A stretch of DNA of 64,000 nt from Variovorax paradoxus (GTDB lineage Bacteria; Pseudomonadota; Gammaproteobacteria; Burkholderiales; Burkholderiaceae_C). The notes beneath the pieces were generated by a model. The model searched no databases, had not been told where the DNA came from, and was given only the letters and a program-made list of their open reading frames with translations. A program made the position numbers and the translations under genes. Shown here piece after piece: positions 8,880 to 20,283 of this stretch. The stretch covers positions 1,486,001 through 1,550,000 of the forward strand of contig NZ_CP102931.1 of the NCBI RefSeq assembly GCF_024734665.1, in the 5' to 3' direction. The number at the start of each line of letters is the position of its first letter. Position 1 is the stretch's first letter.

Positions 8880-9377
8880 TCAGTCCCCTTGTTGCTGTCC
8901 CTCTGTCAGGGTGTCGAGCTGGAAGCGCCCGCTCTTGTCCCACAGCCAGGTGTCGGTCCACGTGACCGCGCCGAGACGGGTGGCGGCGGGGAAGGGCGCG
9001 GCCTGCAGAACGGCACGCTCGATCTCGGCGATCACTTCGGGCGCATGCTGGGGAGCGCGCAACCAGTGCATCGAGACCACCTTGCCGCCCGCATCCAGGT
9101 TCACCTGCAGCGTGCCGACCGCATAGAGCATGGGCGGCAGCTGCCCGCCGTAGATGCGCGAGCGGTTGATCTCGTAGATATGGCGCGCTGCATCGCGGCG
9201 GTAGTCGCGCGCCGTGGCGGCGTTCGAGGCGCGGGGCACCCGGCCGGATGCGCTGGAAGGGGAGGCACTGCTCAACTGGCCGGGCACGGCGCCAGGGCTG
9301 CCGCAGCCGGCCAGCCAGAGGGCGGAAAGAACGGAAGCGGCAAGTGCAAGGCGGCGGGGCGTAAGCTGGCGATTCAT
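8880..9377 (-). CDS. putative lipoprotein with TonB-C-like domain
   Basis: 165 residues from ATG 9377. The signal ends in the lipobox LAGC, followed by a Ser/Pro-rich linker. The C-terminal part (GTLQVNLDAGGKVVSMHWLR, then APFPAA) resembles the small alpha/beta fold of TonB C-terminal domains, but the N-terminal membrane anchor and Pro-rich spacer of a true TonB are lacking. It faces uraH tail to tail with 2 bp between. The role is unknown, and it is probably unrelated to purine breakdown. An alternative start lies at 9404. Confidence 0.6.
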   Translation of the reverse strand: MNRQLTPRRLALAASVLSALWLAGCGSPGAVPGQLSSASPSSASGRVPRASNAATARDYRRDAARHIYEINRSRIYGGQLPPMLYAVGTLQVNLDAGGKVVSMHWLRAPQHAPEVIAEIERAVLQAAPFPAATRLGAVTWTDTWLWDKSGRFQLDTLTEGQQQGD

Positions 9378-9433
9378 CGCCGGGTTTATACCGTGAGTCT
9401 TCATGGGCCAGGCAACCGAAGGTATCGACAACG

Positions 9434-10243
9434 ATGAGCGGTGCGGTCGATCAACTGCTGGCACGTCTTCGTCACGAAGACGCGGTGCTGGTGCGCGTCG
9501 AATCGACGCAGGGCTCGGCGCCGCGCGAGGCCGGCACCTGGATGGCGGTGTGGGCCGATGCGCTCACGGCCACCATCGGCGGCGGGCAACTCGAATTCCA
9601 GGCCACGAAAGAAGCACGCGAAATGCTGGCGGGCACACGCGCGCCCTTCGATGGCATTCAGCGCTACCCGCTGGGCCCGAGCCTGGGACAGTGCTGCGGC
9701 GGCGTGATGTTCCTGTCGTACGAGCACGTCACCGCCGCCGATGCGCCAAGGCTGCAGCGCGAACTGGTCGCGCAACTCAAGCCCGTGGCGCTGTTCGGCG
9801 GCGGCCACGTGGGCGCGGCACTGGCGCGGCTGCTGGCCGCGTTGCCGTTCGCGGTGCGCTGGATCGACAGCCGCGACGGCGTCTTCCCCGACGAATTGCC
9901 CGCGCAGATCGACACCGAACATTCAGAACCCGTGCAGGACGCCGTGGCCGCGCTGGCGCCGGGCAGCCGCGTGCTCATCATGAGCTTCAGCCATGCCGAA
10001 GACCTGGACATCGTCATCGCCTGCCTGAAGCGCCTGCGCGAGCGCAACGACCTGCCTTACGTCGGCCTGATCGGCAGCAAGACCAAGTGGGCCACCTTCA
10101 GCCACCGGCTCGAGGCGCGGGGCTTCACGGCCGACGAACTGGCCCGCATCACCTGCCCGATCGGCGTGCCCGGCATCACGGGCAAGGAGCCCGAGGTGAT
10201 CGCTGTGGCGGTGGCGGCACAGTTGTTGCAATCGCTGGGCTGA
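9434..10243 (+). CDS. xdhC: xanthine dehydrogenase accessory protein XdhC
   Basis: 269 residues. The N-terminal XdhC domain has STQGSAPREAGTWM, GGGQLEF and LGQCCGG, with the conserved Cys pair. The C-terminal Rossmann domain has LFGGGHVGAAL. XdhC binds molybdenum cofactor, promotes its sulfuration and inserts it into xanthine dehydrogenase. The XdhA and XdhB subunits are not adjacent but lie about 30 kb away in this window (39994-44057). The gene is 56 bp from the divergent lipoprotein gene and followed by puuD. Confidence 0.92.
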   Translation: MSGAVDQLLARLRHEDAVLVRVESTQGSAPREAGTWMAVWADALTATIGGGQLEFQATKEAREMLAGTRAPFDGIQRYPLGPSLGQCCGGVMFLSYEHVTAADAPRLQRELVAQLKPVALFGGGHVGAALARLLAALPFAVRWIDSRDGVFPDELPAQIDTEHSEPVQDAVAALAPGSRVLIMSFSHAEDLDIVIACLKRLRERNDLPYVGLIGSKTKWATFSHRLEARGFTADELARITCPIGVPGITGKEPEVIAVAVAAQLLQSLG

Positions 10244-10294
10244 ACAGGGTTTTCCCGGCGATCACGCCTTAAAAAACAGCCCCGTCCTTGCCAA

Positions 10295-10317
10295 AACTGT
10301 ATACACTTTCGGTCCAC
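10295..10317. promoter_or_regulatory. predicted GntR operator upstream of puuD
   Basis: AACTGTATACACTTT then CGGTCCAC, with the palindrome TGTATACA at 10298-10305. It is a near-perfect copy of the site at 8471-8492. It lies 142 bp before the puuD start. A shared repressor for both promoters is inferred. Confidence 0.6.
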
Positions 10318-10459
10318 AACAAGCCGCAGCGGAGCGAGGCCCATTTCTTCATGGAGCCTGCGTTCGCGGCACTTTCTCTGCTTACAGCGCCCGCGGTGGT
10401 GAGCAGGCTGAAACCCCTCCTTGGTGCCCCCACGCGCCAACTGGGTTGAGAGAGAGCAC

Positions 10460-11665
10460 ATGGAAAGCTATTACCTCGACTGGGCCAACCTGCTGCTGCG
10501 CTGGGTCCACGTCATCACCGCCATCGCCTGGATCGGCGCCTCCTTCTACTTCGTGATGCTGGACAACAGCCTCGAGAAGCCGCAGGACCAGGAATCGCTC
10601 GACAAGGGCGTGGGCGGCGAACAATGGGCCGTGCACGGCGGCGGCTTCTACAACATGCAGAAGTACGCGCTGGCGCCCAAGAAGCTGCCGGACCACCTGC
10701 ACTGGTCTTACTGGGAGAGCTATTCGACCTGGATCACGGGTTTCACGCTCTTCACCATGTCGTACCTGTGGAACGCGAGCACGTACCTCATCGACAAGTC
10801 GAAGATGGACTGGCAGCCCGGTGCGGCCATTGCCGTGGCGCTGGCCTTCTTCGTGGTGTTCTGGATGGTGTACGACGGCATCTGCCAGATCTTCGGCCGG
10901 CGCAAGCACGGCGACACCATCGTCGGCGTGCTGATCGCCATCTTCATCGCCTTCGCGACCTGGCTGGCCTGCCAGTGGTTCGCGGGCCGCGCGGCCTTCT
11001 TGCTCGTGGGCGCCATGATGGCCACGACCATGAGCGGCAACGTGTTCTTCTGGATCATTCCCGGCCAGCGCAAGAACGTGGCGGCGCTGCGCGAGGGCAA
11101 GCCGGTGGACCCGGTGCATGGCCAGCGCGGCAAGCAGCGCAGCGTGCACAACACCTACTTCACGCTGCCGGTGCTGTTCGCGATGCTGAGCAACCACTAC
11201 AGCTTTACCTACACGCACAAGTACAACTGGATCGTGCTGCTGCTGATCATGCTCGGCGGCGCGGCGATTCGTCAGTTCTTCGTGGTGCGGCATCGCTTCA
11301 AGCTGGGCAATGCGGGCAACCCGCTGCCTTACGCGCTGGTCGGCATCGTGGTGCTGGGCCTGACGATCGTCTGGATGAAACCTGAACCCGTGGCCGCGCC
11401 CGCGGTGGCTGCCGCCGCGCCCGCCGTGCCGTTCAAGGACGTGCAGAAGGTGCTCGAACAGCGCTGCTTCATGTGCCACGGCGCGGCCGTTCAGATGAAG
11501 AACGTGCGCGTCGATTCGCCGGAGCAAGTGGCCGCGCATTCACAGGCGATCTACCAGCAGGTGGTGGTCACGAAGATCATGCCGATGAACAACGCGACCG
11601 GCATCACCGACGAAGAGCGGGCCCTCATCAGCCGCTGGTTCCAGGGCGGCGCAAAGACAAACTAG
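10460..11665 (+). CDS. puuD: membrane urate hydroxylase PuuD with C-terminal cytochrome c domain
   Basis: 401 residues from ATG 10460, preceded by a GAGAGAG ribosome binding site. The N-terminal 310 or so residues form a multi-spanning membrane domain starting with WANLLLRWVHVITAIAWIG, typical of the DUF989/PuuD urate oxidase. After an Ala/Pro linker comes a cytochrome c domain with the haem motif CFMCH (about residue 337). It oxidises urate to 5-hydroxyisourate and passes electrons to the respiratory chain rather than to oxygen. Its product feeds UraH. The predicted GntR operator is upstream. Confidence 0.93.
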   Translation: MESYYLDWANLLLRWVHVITAIAWIGASFYFVMLDNSLEKPQDQESLDKGVGGEQWAVHGGGFYNMQKYALAPKKLPDHLHWSYWESYSTWITGFTLFTMSYLWNASTYLIDKSKMDWQPGAAIAVALAFFVVFWMVYDGICQIFGRRKHGDTIVGVLIAIFIAFATWLACQWFAGRAAFLLVGAMMATTMSGNVFFWIIPGQRKNVAALREGKPVDPVHGQRGKQRSVHNTYFTLPVLFAMLSNHYSFTYTHKYNWIVLLLIMLGGAAIRQFFVVRHRFKLGNAGNPLPYALVGIVVLGLTIVWMKPEPVAAPAVAAAAPAVPFKDVQKVLEQRCFMCHGAAVQMKNVRVDSPEQVAAHSQAIYQQVVVTKIMPMNNATGITDEERALISRWFQGGAKTN

Positions 11666-11742
11666 ACAGACAGAAGTTGACCGGCGGCAAGAGGGCGGGT
11701 CACGGTCCGCAGCACAATCGCCGGATTGGAGACAAAGCAGCA

Positions 11743-13083
11743 ATGACCGCATCGAACCCCGCCTTCGGCCCCGCTCCCGATCCGCGCGAAGCCCCGCGCG
11801 CATTCCTCGAACACCTCTACCGCGTGGCGGTGGACCGCGCGCTGCCGCTGTCCACGCTGGGCGCCCATCTGCCGCCGCCGCCCAAGGGCCGTACGCTGGT
11901 GCTGGGCGCAGGCAAGGCCGGCGGCTCGATGGTGCAGGCGCTCGAGGCCCTGTGGCCGGCCGATGCGCCGCTGTCGGGGCTGGTCGTCACGCGTTACGAC
12001 CACATTCCGCCGCGGCCCGAAGGCGTGCCGCAGCGCATCGAGATCGTCGAGGCCGCACACCCCGTGCCCGACGCCGCAGGCCAGCAGGCCGCCGAGCGCA
12101 TCCTCGCGCTGACGCAAGGCCTCACGGCCGACGACCTCGTGCTGTGCCTGATTTCCGGTGGTGGCTCGTCACTGCTGGTGCTGCCGGCCGAAGGCCTGAC
12201 GCTGGCCGACAAGCAGCGCATCAACAAGCAACTGCTCGAAAGCGGTGCAGGCATCGGCGAGATGAACTGCGTGCGCAAGCATCTGTCGCGCATCAAGGGC
12301 GGCCGGCTGGCAGCAGCATGCGCGCCGGCCCGCGTGGTGACGCTGACGATCAGCGACGTGCCCGGCGATGACGCGGCCGTCATCGCCAGCGGCCCGACGG
12401 TGCCCGACGCCACCACCTGCGCCGATGCGCTTGCCATCCTCGACCGCTACGGCATCGAAGTACCCGCCCCGGTGCGCGCGCAGCTCGAAAGCGGCGAACT
12501 CGAAACGCCCAAGCCGCACGACGCCGTGTTCAAGGGCCACGAGACGCACATGATCGCCACGCCGCAGCAGTCGCTCGAAGCCGCGGCCAGGGCGGCGCGC
12601 GAGGCTGGCATCGAGGCGCACATCCTCAGTGACGAAATGGAAGGCGAATCGCGCGAAGTCGGCAAGGTGCACGCCGCGCTCGCGCGTGCCGTGGCGCACC
12701 GCGGCGAGCCGTTCGCGCGGCCCTGCGTAATTCTTTCGGGTGGCGAGACCACGGTGACCATCCGCCCCCGCCAGCCGGGCCAGGCCAAGGGCCGCGGCGG
12801 CCGGGCCGGCGAGTTCTGCATGGGGCTGGCCGGTGCGCTCATGGGCCAGCCACAGGTGTGGGCGCTCGCCGCCGACACCGACGGCATCGACGGTGTGGAA
12901 GACAACGCGGGCGCCTTCGTCACGCCCGACACGCTGGCGCGCGCCACCGCTGCCGGGAAGAAGCTGTCGGACCATCTCGATCGCAATGACGCCTATGGCT
13001 ACTTCGACGCCATCGGCGACCTGTTCGTGACCGGCCCGACCCACACCAACGTCAACGACTTCCGCGCGCTGCTGGTGTTGTAA
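11743..13083 (+). CDS. glycerate 2-kinase (MOFRL/TtuD type)
   Basis: 446 residues. Diagnostic segments are VLGAGKAGGSM, the glycine-rich LISGGGSSLLVLP, MNCVRKHLSRIKGGRLA, TISDVPGDD, ILSGGETTVT and ADTDGIDGVEDNAGA, all typical of TtuD/GckA glycerate kinase. It phosphorylates D-glycerate to 2-phosphoglycerate. Glyoxylate from ureide breakdown is usually assimilated via tartronate semialdehyde and glycerate, so its place 77 bp behind puuD fits that route. The intermediate enzymes are absent here. Confidence 0.92.
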   Translation: MTASNPAFGPAPDPREAPRAFLEHLYRVAVDRALPLSTLGAHLPPPPKGRTLVLGAGKAGGSMVQALEALWPADAPLSGLVVTRYDHIPPRPEGVPQRIEIVEAAHPVPDAAGQQAAERILALTQGLTADDLVLCLISGGGSSLLVLPAEGLTLADKQRINKQLLESGAGIGEMNCVRKHLSRIKGGRLAAACAPARVVTLTISDVPGDDAAVIASGPTVPDATTCADALAILDRYGIEVPAPVRAQLESGELETPKPHDAVFKGHETHMIATPQQSLEAAARAAREAGIEAHILSDEMEGESREVGKVHAALARAVAHRGEPFARPCVILSGGETTVTIRPRQPGQAKGRGGRAGEFCMGLAGALMGQPQVWALAADTDGIDGVEDNAGAFVTPDTLARATAAGKKLSDHLDRNDAYGYFDAIGDLFVTGPTHTNVNDFRALLVL

Positions 13084-13089
13084 GGAGCT

Positions 13090-13677
13090 TTACTCCTTCA
13101 GCACCATGTCGATGCACATCACCGCTGCCACGATCAGCAGGCGGCGGGCGTCGTTGGCCGGTACGCCCGGGTCGATCGACAGCATGTAGTTGTCGGCCGT
13201 GGTGAAGAGCTCCTTGCCCAGCCCCGCCCATTTTTTGGACACGGCGGCGAACTCGGTGCTGCCCTGCACGAAGCGGAAGTCCCAGCTGGTCCACTTGCCC
13301 TTGAGAGTGCAGGCGATCTGCTCCTGAGCGTCGAGCACGTCGAACTTGCCGCCGATGGAAAAGAGCTTCTGCCTGAACGAACCGACGACCTGATCGTTGC
13401 CGTCCAGCACCTGCACCTTCGACAGGAAGATGGACACGCCTCGCTTGACCGACAGCACCTTCTGCCCTTCGGGCGTCGATACCACCACGTCGAAAGGCGT
13501 GAAGCGCTTGTAGTCGGTGAAGCGCAGCAGCTTGCTGAAGAAGCCGAGGTTCGGCTCGCGGCACTCCAGAATTTTCTGTTGCGAATTCGGGTCGAAGATG
13601 TCGTAGTTGTTGGCCGCCTTGAAGATGCCGACGTGTTCCTTGATGAAAAACAGGTTGTTGCGCAGCGCTGCGTGCAT
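13090..13677 (-). CDS. phospholipid scramblase/LURP-one-related family protein
   Basis: 195 residues. The sequence is built of short beta strands: FFIKEHVGIFKAANNYDIFD, ILECREPNLG, VVVSTPEGQKVLSVKRG, VLDGNDQVVGSF, FDVLDAQEQIACTLKGKW. It resembles the Tubby-like fold of scramblase/LOR proteins. No signal peptide is visible. Bacterial members have no settled function. It is convergent with glycerate kinase, with 6 bp between the stops. Confidence 0.7.
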   Translation of the reverse strand: MHAALRNNLFFIKEHVGIFKAANNYDIFDPNSQQKILECREPNLGFFSKLLRFTDYKRFTPFDVVVSTPEGQKVLSVKRGVSIFLSKVQVLDGNDQVVGSFRQKLFSIGGKFDVLDAQEQIACTLKGKWTSWDFRFVQGSTEFAAVSKKWAGLGKELFTTADNYMLSIDPGVPANDARRLLIVAAVMCIDMVLKE

Positions 13678-13927
13678 GGATTTCCCTCGTCCTCTGTGTG
13701 TTTGTGTGACGGGGATTATGTTCGGCGCGCATGACGGCCCCGTTCCCCGCCCATTCCTCGCCCGTGCCCGCTGGCGGGCGAGGTTTGTGAACTCGGGTTA
13801 ATCTATGCCCCCGGCGGCCTGTGGCTGCCGTTGAAGCCGGCGCATCCTTTCGGGTGCAGAGCCGCACAGCACCTCCAGAATTCCCCATTCTTCTTTTCAT
13901 CATCCAGTCCCCGAAGGAAAGTTCGCC

Positions 13928-15370
13928 ATGACCGCCACCTACACCGACACCCGCCTGCTGATCGACAATGAATGGGTCGACGCCACCGGCGGCAAGACAC
14001 TGGACGTCGTGAACCCCGCCACCGGCAAGGCCATCGGCAAGGTGGCGCACGCCAGCATTGCCGACCTCGACCGCGCCCTGGCCGCCGCACAGCGCGGCTT
14101 CGAAACCTGGCGCAACACCCCCGCCAACGAGCGCGCTGCCGTCATGCGCCGCGCCGCCGGCCTGATCCGCGAACGCGCCCCCGAAATCGCCAAGCTGCTG
14201 ACGCAAGAGCAGGGCAAGCCGCTGGCCGAAGCCAAGGGCGAAACGCTGGCTGCCGCCGACATCATCGAATGGTTCGCCGACGAAGGCCGCCGCGTCTACG
14301 GCCGCATCGTGCCCTCGCGCAACCTGGCTGCGCAGCAGCTCGTGCTGAAGGAGCCGCTCGGCCCGGTCGCTGCCTTCACGCCGTGGAACTTCCCGATCAA
14401 CCAGATCGTGCGCAAGCTCGGCGCGGCATTGGCCACCGGCTGCTCGTTCCTGGTGAAGGCCCCTGAAGAAACCCCGGCATCGCCCGCCGCGCTGCTGCAG
14501 GCTTTTGTCGACGCAGGCATTCCGCCCGGCACCGTGGGCCTGGTGTTCGGCAACCCCGCTGAAATCTCGAACTACCTGATCGCCCACCCGATCATCCGCA
14601 AGGTCACCTTCACGGGCTCGACCCCGGTCGGCAAGCAACTGGCCGCACTGGCCGGTTCGCACATGAAGCGCGTGACGATGGAACTGGGTGGTCACGCTCC
14701 GGTGATCGTGGCCGAAGACGCTGACGTGGCGCTGGCCGTCAAGGCCGCTGGCGCGGCCAAGTTCCGCAACGCGGGCCAGGTCTGCATCTCGCCGACCCGC
14801 TTCCTGGTGCACAACAGCCTGCGCGAAGAATTCGCCCGCACGCTGGTCAAGTACACCGAAGGCCTGAAGCTCGGCGACGGCCTCGCCGAAGGCACCACCA
14901 TCGGCCCGCTCGCCAACGCACGCCGCCTCACCGCCATGGCCCATGTGCTGGAAGACGCGCGCAAGAAGGGCGCCACGGTGGCTGCCGGCGGCGAACGCGT
15001 GGGCGACACCGGCAACTTCTTCGCCCCGACCGTGCTGACCGACGTGCCGCTGGACGCCGACGTGTTCAACAACGAACCCTTTGGCCCCATCGCCGCCATC
15101 CGCGGCTTCGACAAGCTCGAAGAAGCGATCGCCGAAGCCAACCGCCTGCCCTTCGGCCTGGCCGGTTACGCCTTCACCAAGTCGATCAAGAACGCGCACC
15201 TGCTGAGCCAGAAGCTCGAACTCGGCATGCTGTGGATCAACCAGCCCGCCACGCCGTCGCCCGAAATGCCGTTCGGCGGTGTGAAGGATTCGGGCTACGG
15301 TTCGGAAGGCGGCCCGGAGGCACTCGAGGCTTACCTGAACACCAAGGCTGTTTCGATCCTCGGCGTTTGA
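13928..15370 (+). CDS. NAD(P)-dependent succinate-semialdehyde dehydrogenase-type ALDH
   Basis: 480 residues, full length for aldehyde dehydrogenases. Motifs are [10 protein letters not shown] (cofactor site), [19 protein letters not shown] (general base Glu), [11 protein letters not shown] (catalytic Cys), NNEPFGP and [12 protein letters not shown]. The GabD-like features point to succinate semialdehyde or 2-oxoglutarate semialdehyde as substrate, which cannot be settled here. The start follows the ribosome binding site GAAGGAAAG. It stands alone between the scramblase-like gene and convergent mgtC. Confidence 0.88.
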   Translation: MTATYTDTRLLIDNEWVDATGGKTLDVVNPATGKAIGKVAHASIADLDRALAAAQRGFETWRNTPANERAAVMRRAAGLIRERAPEIAKLLTQEQGKPLAEAKGETLAAADIIEWFADEGRRVYGRIVPSRNLAAQQLVLKEPLGPVAAFTPWNFPINQIVRKLGAALATGCSFLVKAPEETPASPAALLQAFVDAGIPPGTVGLVFGNPAEISNYLIAHPIIRKVTFTGSTPVGKQLAALAGSHMKRVTMELGGHAPVIVAEDADVALAVKAAGAAKFRNAGQVCISPTRFLVHNSLREEFARTLVKYTEGLKLGDGLAEGTTIGPLANARRLTAMAHVLEDARKKGATVAAGGERVGDTGNFFAPTVLTDVPLDADVFNNEPFGPIAAIRGFDKLEEAIAEANRLPFGLAGYAFTKSIKNAHLLSQKLELGMLWINQPATPSPEMPFGGVKDSGYGSEGGPEALEAYLNTKAVSILGV

Positions 15371-15377
15371 TCGGCTC

Positions 15378-16094
15378 TTAGTCTTCGGCAGAGGCGTTCC
15401 AGAACGCCTGCTGCACGCCGTCGAGCGCTTCAAGCTCGGCAATCACCCGGTCGAGCTCCAGCGGCTCGACTGCGGTGGCGTACAGCGTCGCCTCGATTTC
15501 CGTGTCGGCTGGCCCGAAGGCGTGCTGGTCGACATCGCGCACCGGGTAGTTCGCGGCTTCCAGGAGCAGCAGCAACTGGTCCATTACCTCGGGCCGCGCC
15601 GCGCGCGAGCAGATCACGCGCACTGCATAGGTCGCCTCGCTCGATTCTTCGCTGATCGGGCGGCGGTTGATCCGGTTGACCACCGGCCGCAGCAGCGTGT
15701 TGCTGGCCAGCACGAACAGCGCGGCGATCATCGCCTCGCCCAGCAGATCGGCGCCCGCGCAGGCGCCCACCGCCGCCGACCCCCACAGCGTAGCCGCCGT
15801 GTTCAGGCCCGTGATGTTGGCGCCTTCCTTCATGATCGCGCCCGCGCCCAGGAAGCCGATGCCCGAGACCACGTAAGCCACCACGTGCACCGCCCCGTCC
15901 TGGCCATGCAGGCGGTTGGCCATGTCGACGAACACCGCCGCACCCACGGCCACCAGCGTGTTGGTGCGCAGGCCTGCGGTGCGCTGCCGTATCTGGCGCT
16001 CCAGGCCGATCAGCGAGCCGAGGACGAACGCGGCTGCCACGCTGATGAAGGTGTCGAGCAGCGAGAGCAGGTTGATGTTCTGGATGGCTTGCAT
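15378..16094 (-). CDS. mgtC: MgtC/SapB-family membrane protein
   Basis: 238 residues. Four to five hydrophobic segments lie in the first 140, with the signature VLGSLIGLERQIRQRTAGLRT, GIGFLGAGAIMKEG and GLNTAATLWGSAAVGACAG. The C-terminal soluble domain of about 90 residues is ACT-like. MgtC proteins limit F-type ATPase activity or act in Mg2+ starvation. It lies 120 bp downstream of mgtA on the same strand, as in mgtCB operons, so co-regulation by magnesium is likely. Confidence 0.88.
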   Translation of the reverse strand: MQAIQNINLLSLLDTFISVAAAFVLGSLIGLERQIRQRTAGLRTNTLVAVGAAVFVDMANRLHGQDGAVHVVAYVVSGIGFLGAGAIMKEGANITGLNTAATLWGSAAVGACAGADLLGEAMIAALFVLASNTLLRPVVNRINRRPISEESSEATYAVRVICSRAARPEVMDQLLLLLEAANYPVRDVDQHAFGPADTEIEATLYATAVEPLELDRVIAELEALDGVQQAFWNASAED

Positions 16095-16214
16095 CGAAAA
16101 GTTCTTTCTTGTCGGTAGGCCCCCGCATCGGGAGCCAAGGCATATTTGACGTCGCCAGGATGAAACCTTGTTGGCGAGTTGTTCAGAGCACTTGTTGATC
16201 GGCGAGCACTCATC

Positions 16215-18983
<2,769 letters not shown>

Positions 18984-18985
18984 TT

Positions 18986-19026
18986 GGTTCTCCTTCGGGG
19001 CGGCCGCCGCCCGCCCAGGGAGAACC
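18986..19026 (-). promoter_or_regulatory. hairpin sequestering the mgtA Shine-Dalgarno
   Basis: On the minus strand GGTTCTCC (19026-19019) pairs perfectly with GGAGAACC (18993-18986), which contains the mgtA ribosome binding site. Nested inside, 18998-19003 (gggcgg) pairs with 19007-19012 (ccgccc) around a 3-base loop. The hairpin starts 8 bases after the stop codon of the 37-codon leader ORF, so a ribosome finishing that ORF could open it. The structure is visible; the regulatory role is inferred. Confidence 0.65.
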
Positions 19027-19034
19027 TCCAGGCA

Positions 19035-19148
19035 TCAATCAGCCAGGAGCAACCCTTTGCGAAGCGCGGCGGCGGGCCGCGTTGTTGTTGGTGCAATCGA
19101 TCGAAGCGAAGGGGGCGCGCTACGGCGCAAATGAGAGGCTGGGTCCAT
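19035..19148 (-). CDS. 37-residue mgtA leader peptide candidate
   Basis: A short ORF starting MDPASHLRR and ending 51 bp before mgtA. It contains five prolines (positions 3, 12, 13, 20, 25). A purine-rich GGGAGCAC precedes the ATG. The enterobacterial mgtA leader peptide MgtL is also short, begins with Met-acidic-Pro and is proline-rich; it tunes mgtA expression to Mg2+. No sequence homology is claimed. Its translation may control the hairpin that hides the mgtA ribosome binding site. Confidence 0.4.
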   Translation of the reverse strand: MDPASHLRRSAPPSLRSIAPTTTRPAAALRKGLLLAD

Positions 19149-19198
19149 CGTGTGCTCCCGGGTTGCTTGCAGGTTGAAAGAGGGGCTCGGAGCGCGGC

Positions 19199-19402
19199 TC
19201 AGCGGCGAGGCGCGCAGGCCGGCTGGAGCACCAGGAAGCTGCGGATGCGGCGCGTTGTCCAGAGCGCCGCGGCCTGGTCGAGCGAGGCATCGACGACGGG
19301 CGCGGCGTCCGCTGCCGCAGGGTCGCGGGCAGGCACGTGCGCCGACGGGCGAACGCGCTGCTGCTGTTCGTGCGGCTGACGACGAAGATGAAAGTGACGC
19401 AT
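19199..19402 (-). CDS. 67-residue small ORF in the mgtA leader
   Basis: ATG 19400-19402 is preceded by a strong GAAGGAG with 7-base spacing, the best evidence that it is translated. The peptide begins MRHFHLRRQPHEQQQRV, is rich in Arg, Pro and Ala, and ends CAPRR. No family is recognised. It lies about 215 bp upstream of mgtA on the same strand and before the 37-codon leader ORF, so it may be part of the same transcript. A 6-bp inverted repeat (ctgact/agtcag, 19451-19467) lies about 50 bp further upstream. Confidence 0.45.
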   Translation of the reverse strand: MRHFHLRRQPHEQQQRVRPSAHVPARDPAAADAAPVVDASLDQAAALWTTRRIRSFLVLQPACAPRR

Positions 19403-19842
19403 GACAAGGCTCCTTCGCGATGAAGGGCCTCGTGCACGGACGCACGCAAGCTGACTGAAAAAGTCAGCGACGAAACGACGGGAATCGGGAGGAGGGGAAC
19501 CGCTTGCCGATGAAGCAAGAGGGTCACGCTGTGTGCACACCGGCACGCAGCGCGCAAGAAGCCTGCGCTAGAGAGCCGGGTGTGTCACGCCTGCCGAGGC
19601 ACGCGTCTTGTCACTGATCCAACTGGCACTGTCCACGCACGGGGCTCCGAAATGAAGATGCAGGATTGTTGCACTGCGGCACGAACAGCGTCAACCCTTT
19701 TGGCCATGTCCCCCGATGCCAGCATGGTGGTTATCGCCTCACTGTTGCGGTTACGCCTTGGCTCGATTTCGGCCCCGGGGCCATGCCGATGCTGAGGGCT
19801 GGTGTGTATGCTCCGCCCGCCCAAACAACCTGAGCCCTGAAA
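19403..19842. other. non-coding interval between mgtA leader and small lipoprotein gene
   Basis: 440 bp without a convincing gene on either strand. It must hold the promoters for the mgtA transcript (leftward) and the lipoprotein gene (rightward). The only structure I can point to is the inverted repeat at 19451-19467. Short open frames here lack ribosome binding sites. Confidence 0.5.
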
Positions 19843-20283
19843 ATGCGCTTCGCCTTTGCCTCGTTGACTCTTCTTGCCATGCTCGGGGGCTGTGCCCCGA
19901 CACAGCCCGTCAAGAATTTTGAGTTCCCTCCGACCCAGTCGAAAGCGAGGATCAAGTTCTATGACGACGCCAACCGAATCTCGGCGACCTTGTCTGTGTC
20001 CGACAGATGCGGAGAGGAGGGCGACGCCAGAACCTGGCGTTGGCTTGAGATTCCGGCCGGTGTAAGGGTCTACGTCGGGCACAAGAACAACACCGGCTAC
20101 ACAGGCAGCACCTGCAGTTTCTTCTATTCGTTCATTCCGAAGGAGGGGGCTTCGTACATCTCGGACCTCAAGGAGAAAGTCTTCTATTGCACTTATGACC
20201 TCTACGAGCAGCCGGCCGAGAACGGTGAGAAGCTGTCGATTCCAACCAAAGAGCCTGGCGGATGCCGTTGGAGTGCGAAGTGA
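19843..20283 (+). CDS. small putative lipoprotein, unknown function
   Basis: 146 residues. The signal peptide MRFAFASLTLLAMLGGC gives a lipobox LGGC with Cys 17. The mature part has several Cys residues (DRCGEEGD, GSTCSFFYSF, VFYCTYDL, GGCRW), so disulphides in the periplasm are possible. Base composition is visibly less GC-rich than the neighbours, which may indicate acquisition. No family is recognised. Confidence 0.65.
   Translation: MRFAFASLTLLAMLGGCAPTQPVKNFEFPPTQSKARIKFYDDANRISATLSVSDRCGEEGDARTWRWLEIPAGVRVYVGHKNNTGYTGSTCSFFYSFIPKEGASYISDLKEKVFYCTYDLYEQPAENGEKLSIPTKEPGGCRWSAK

Noticed and set aside
13678..13927. tRNA or small RNA between the scramblase-like and aldehyde dehydrogenase genes
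   Set aside because: No cloverleaf or terminator-like hairpin is visible; the interval is explained by two divergent promoters.
16095..16214. Small gene between mgtC and mgtA
   Set aside because: Short frames here lack ribosome binding sites and overlap the ends of the flanking genes.
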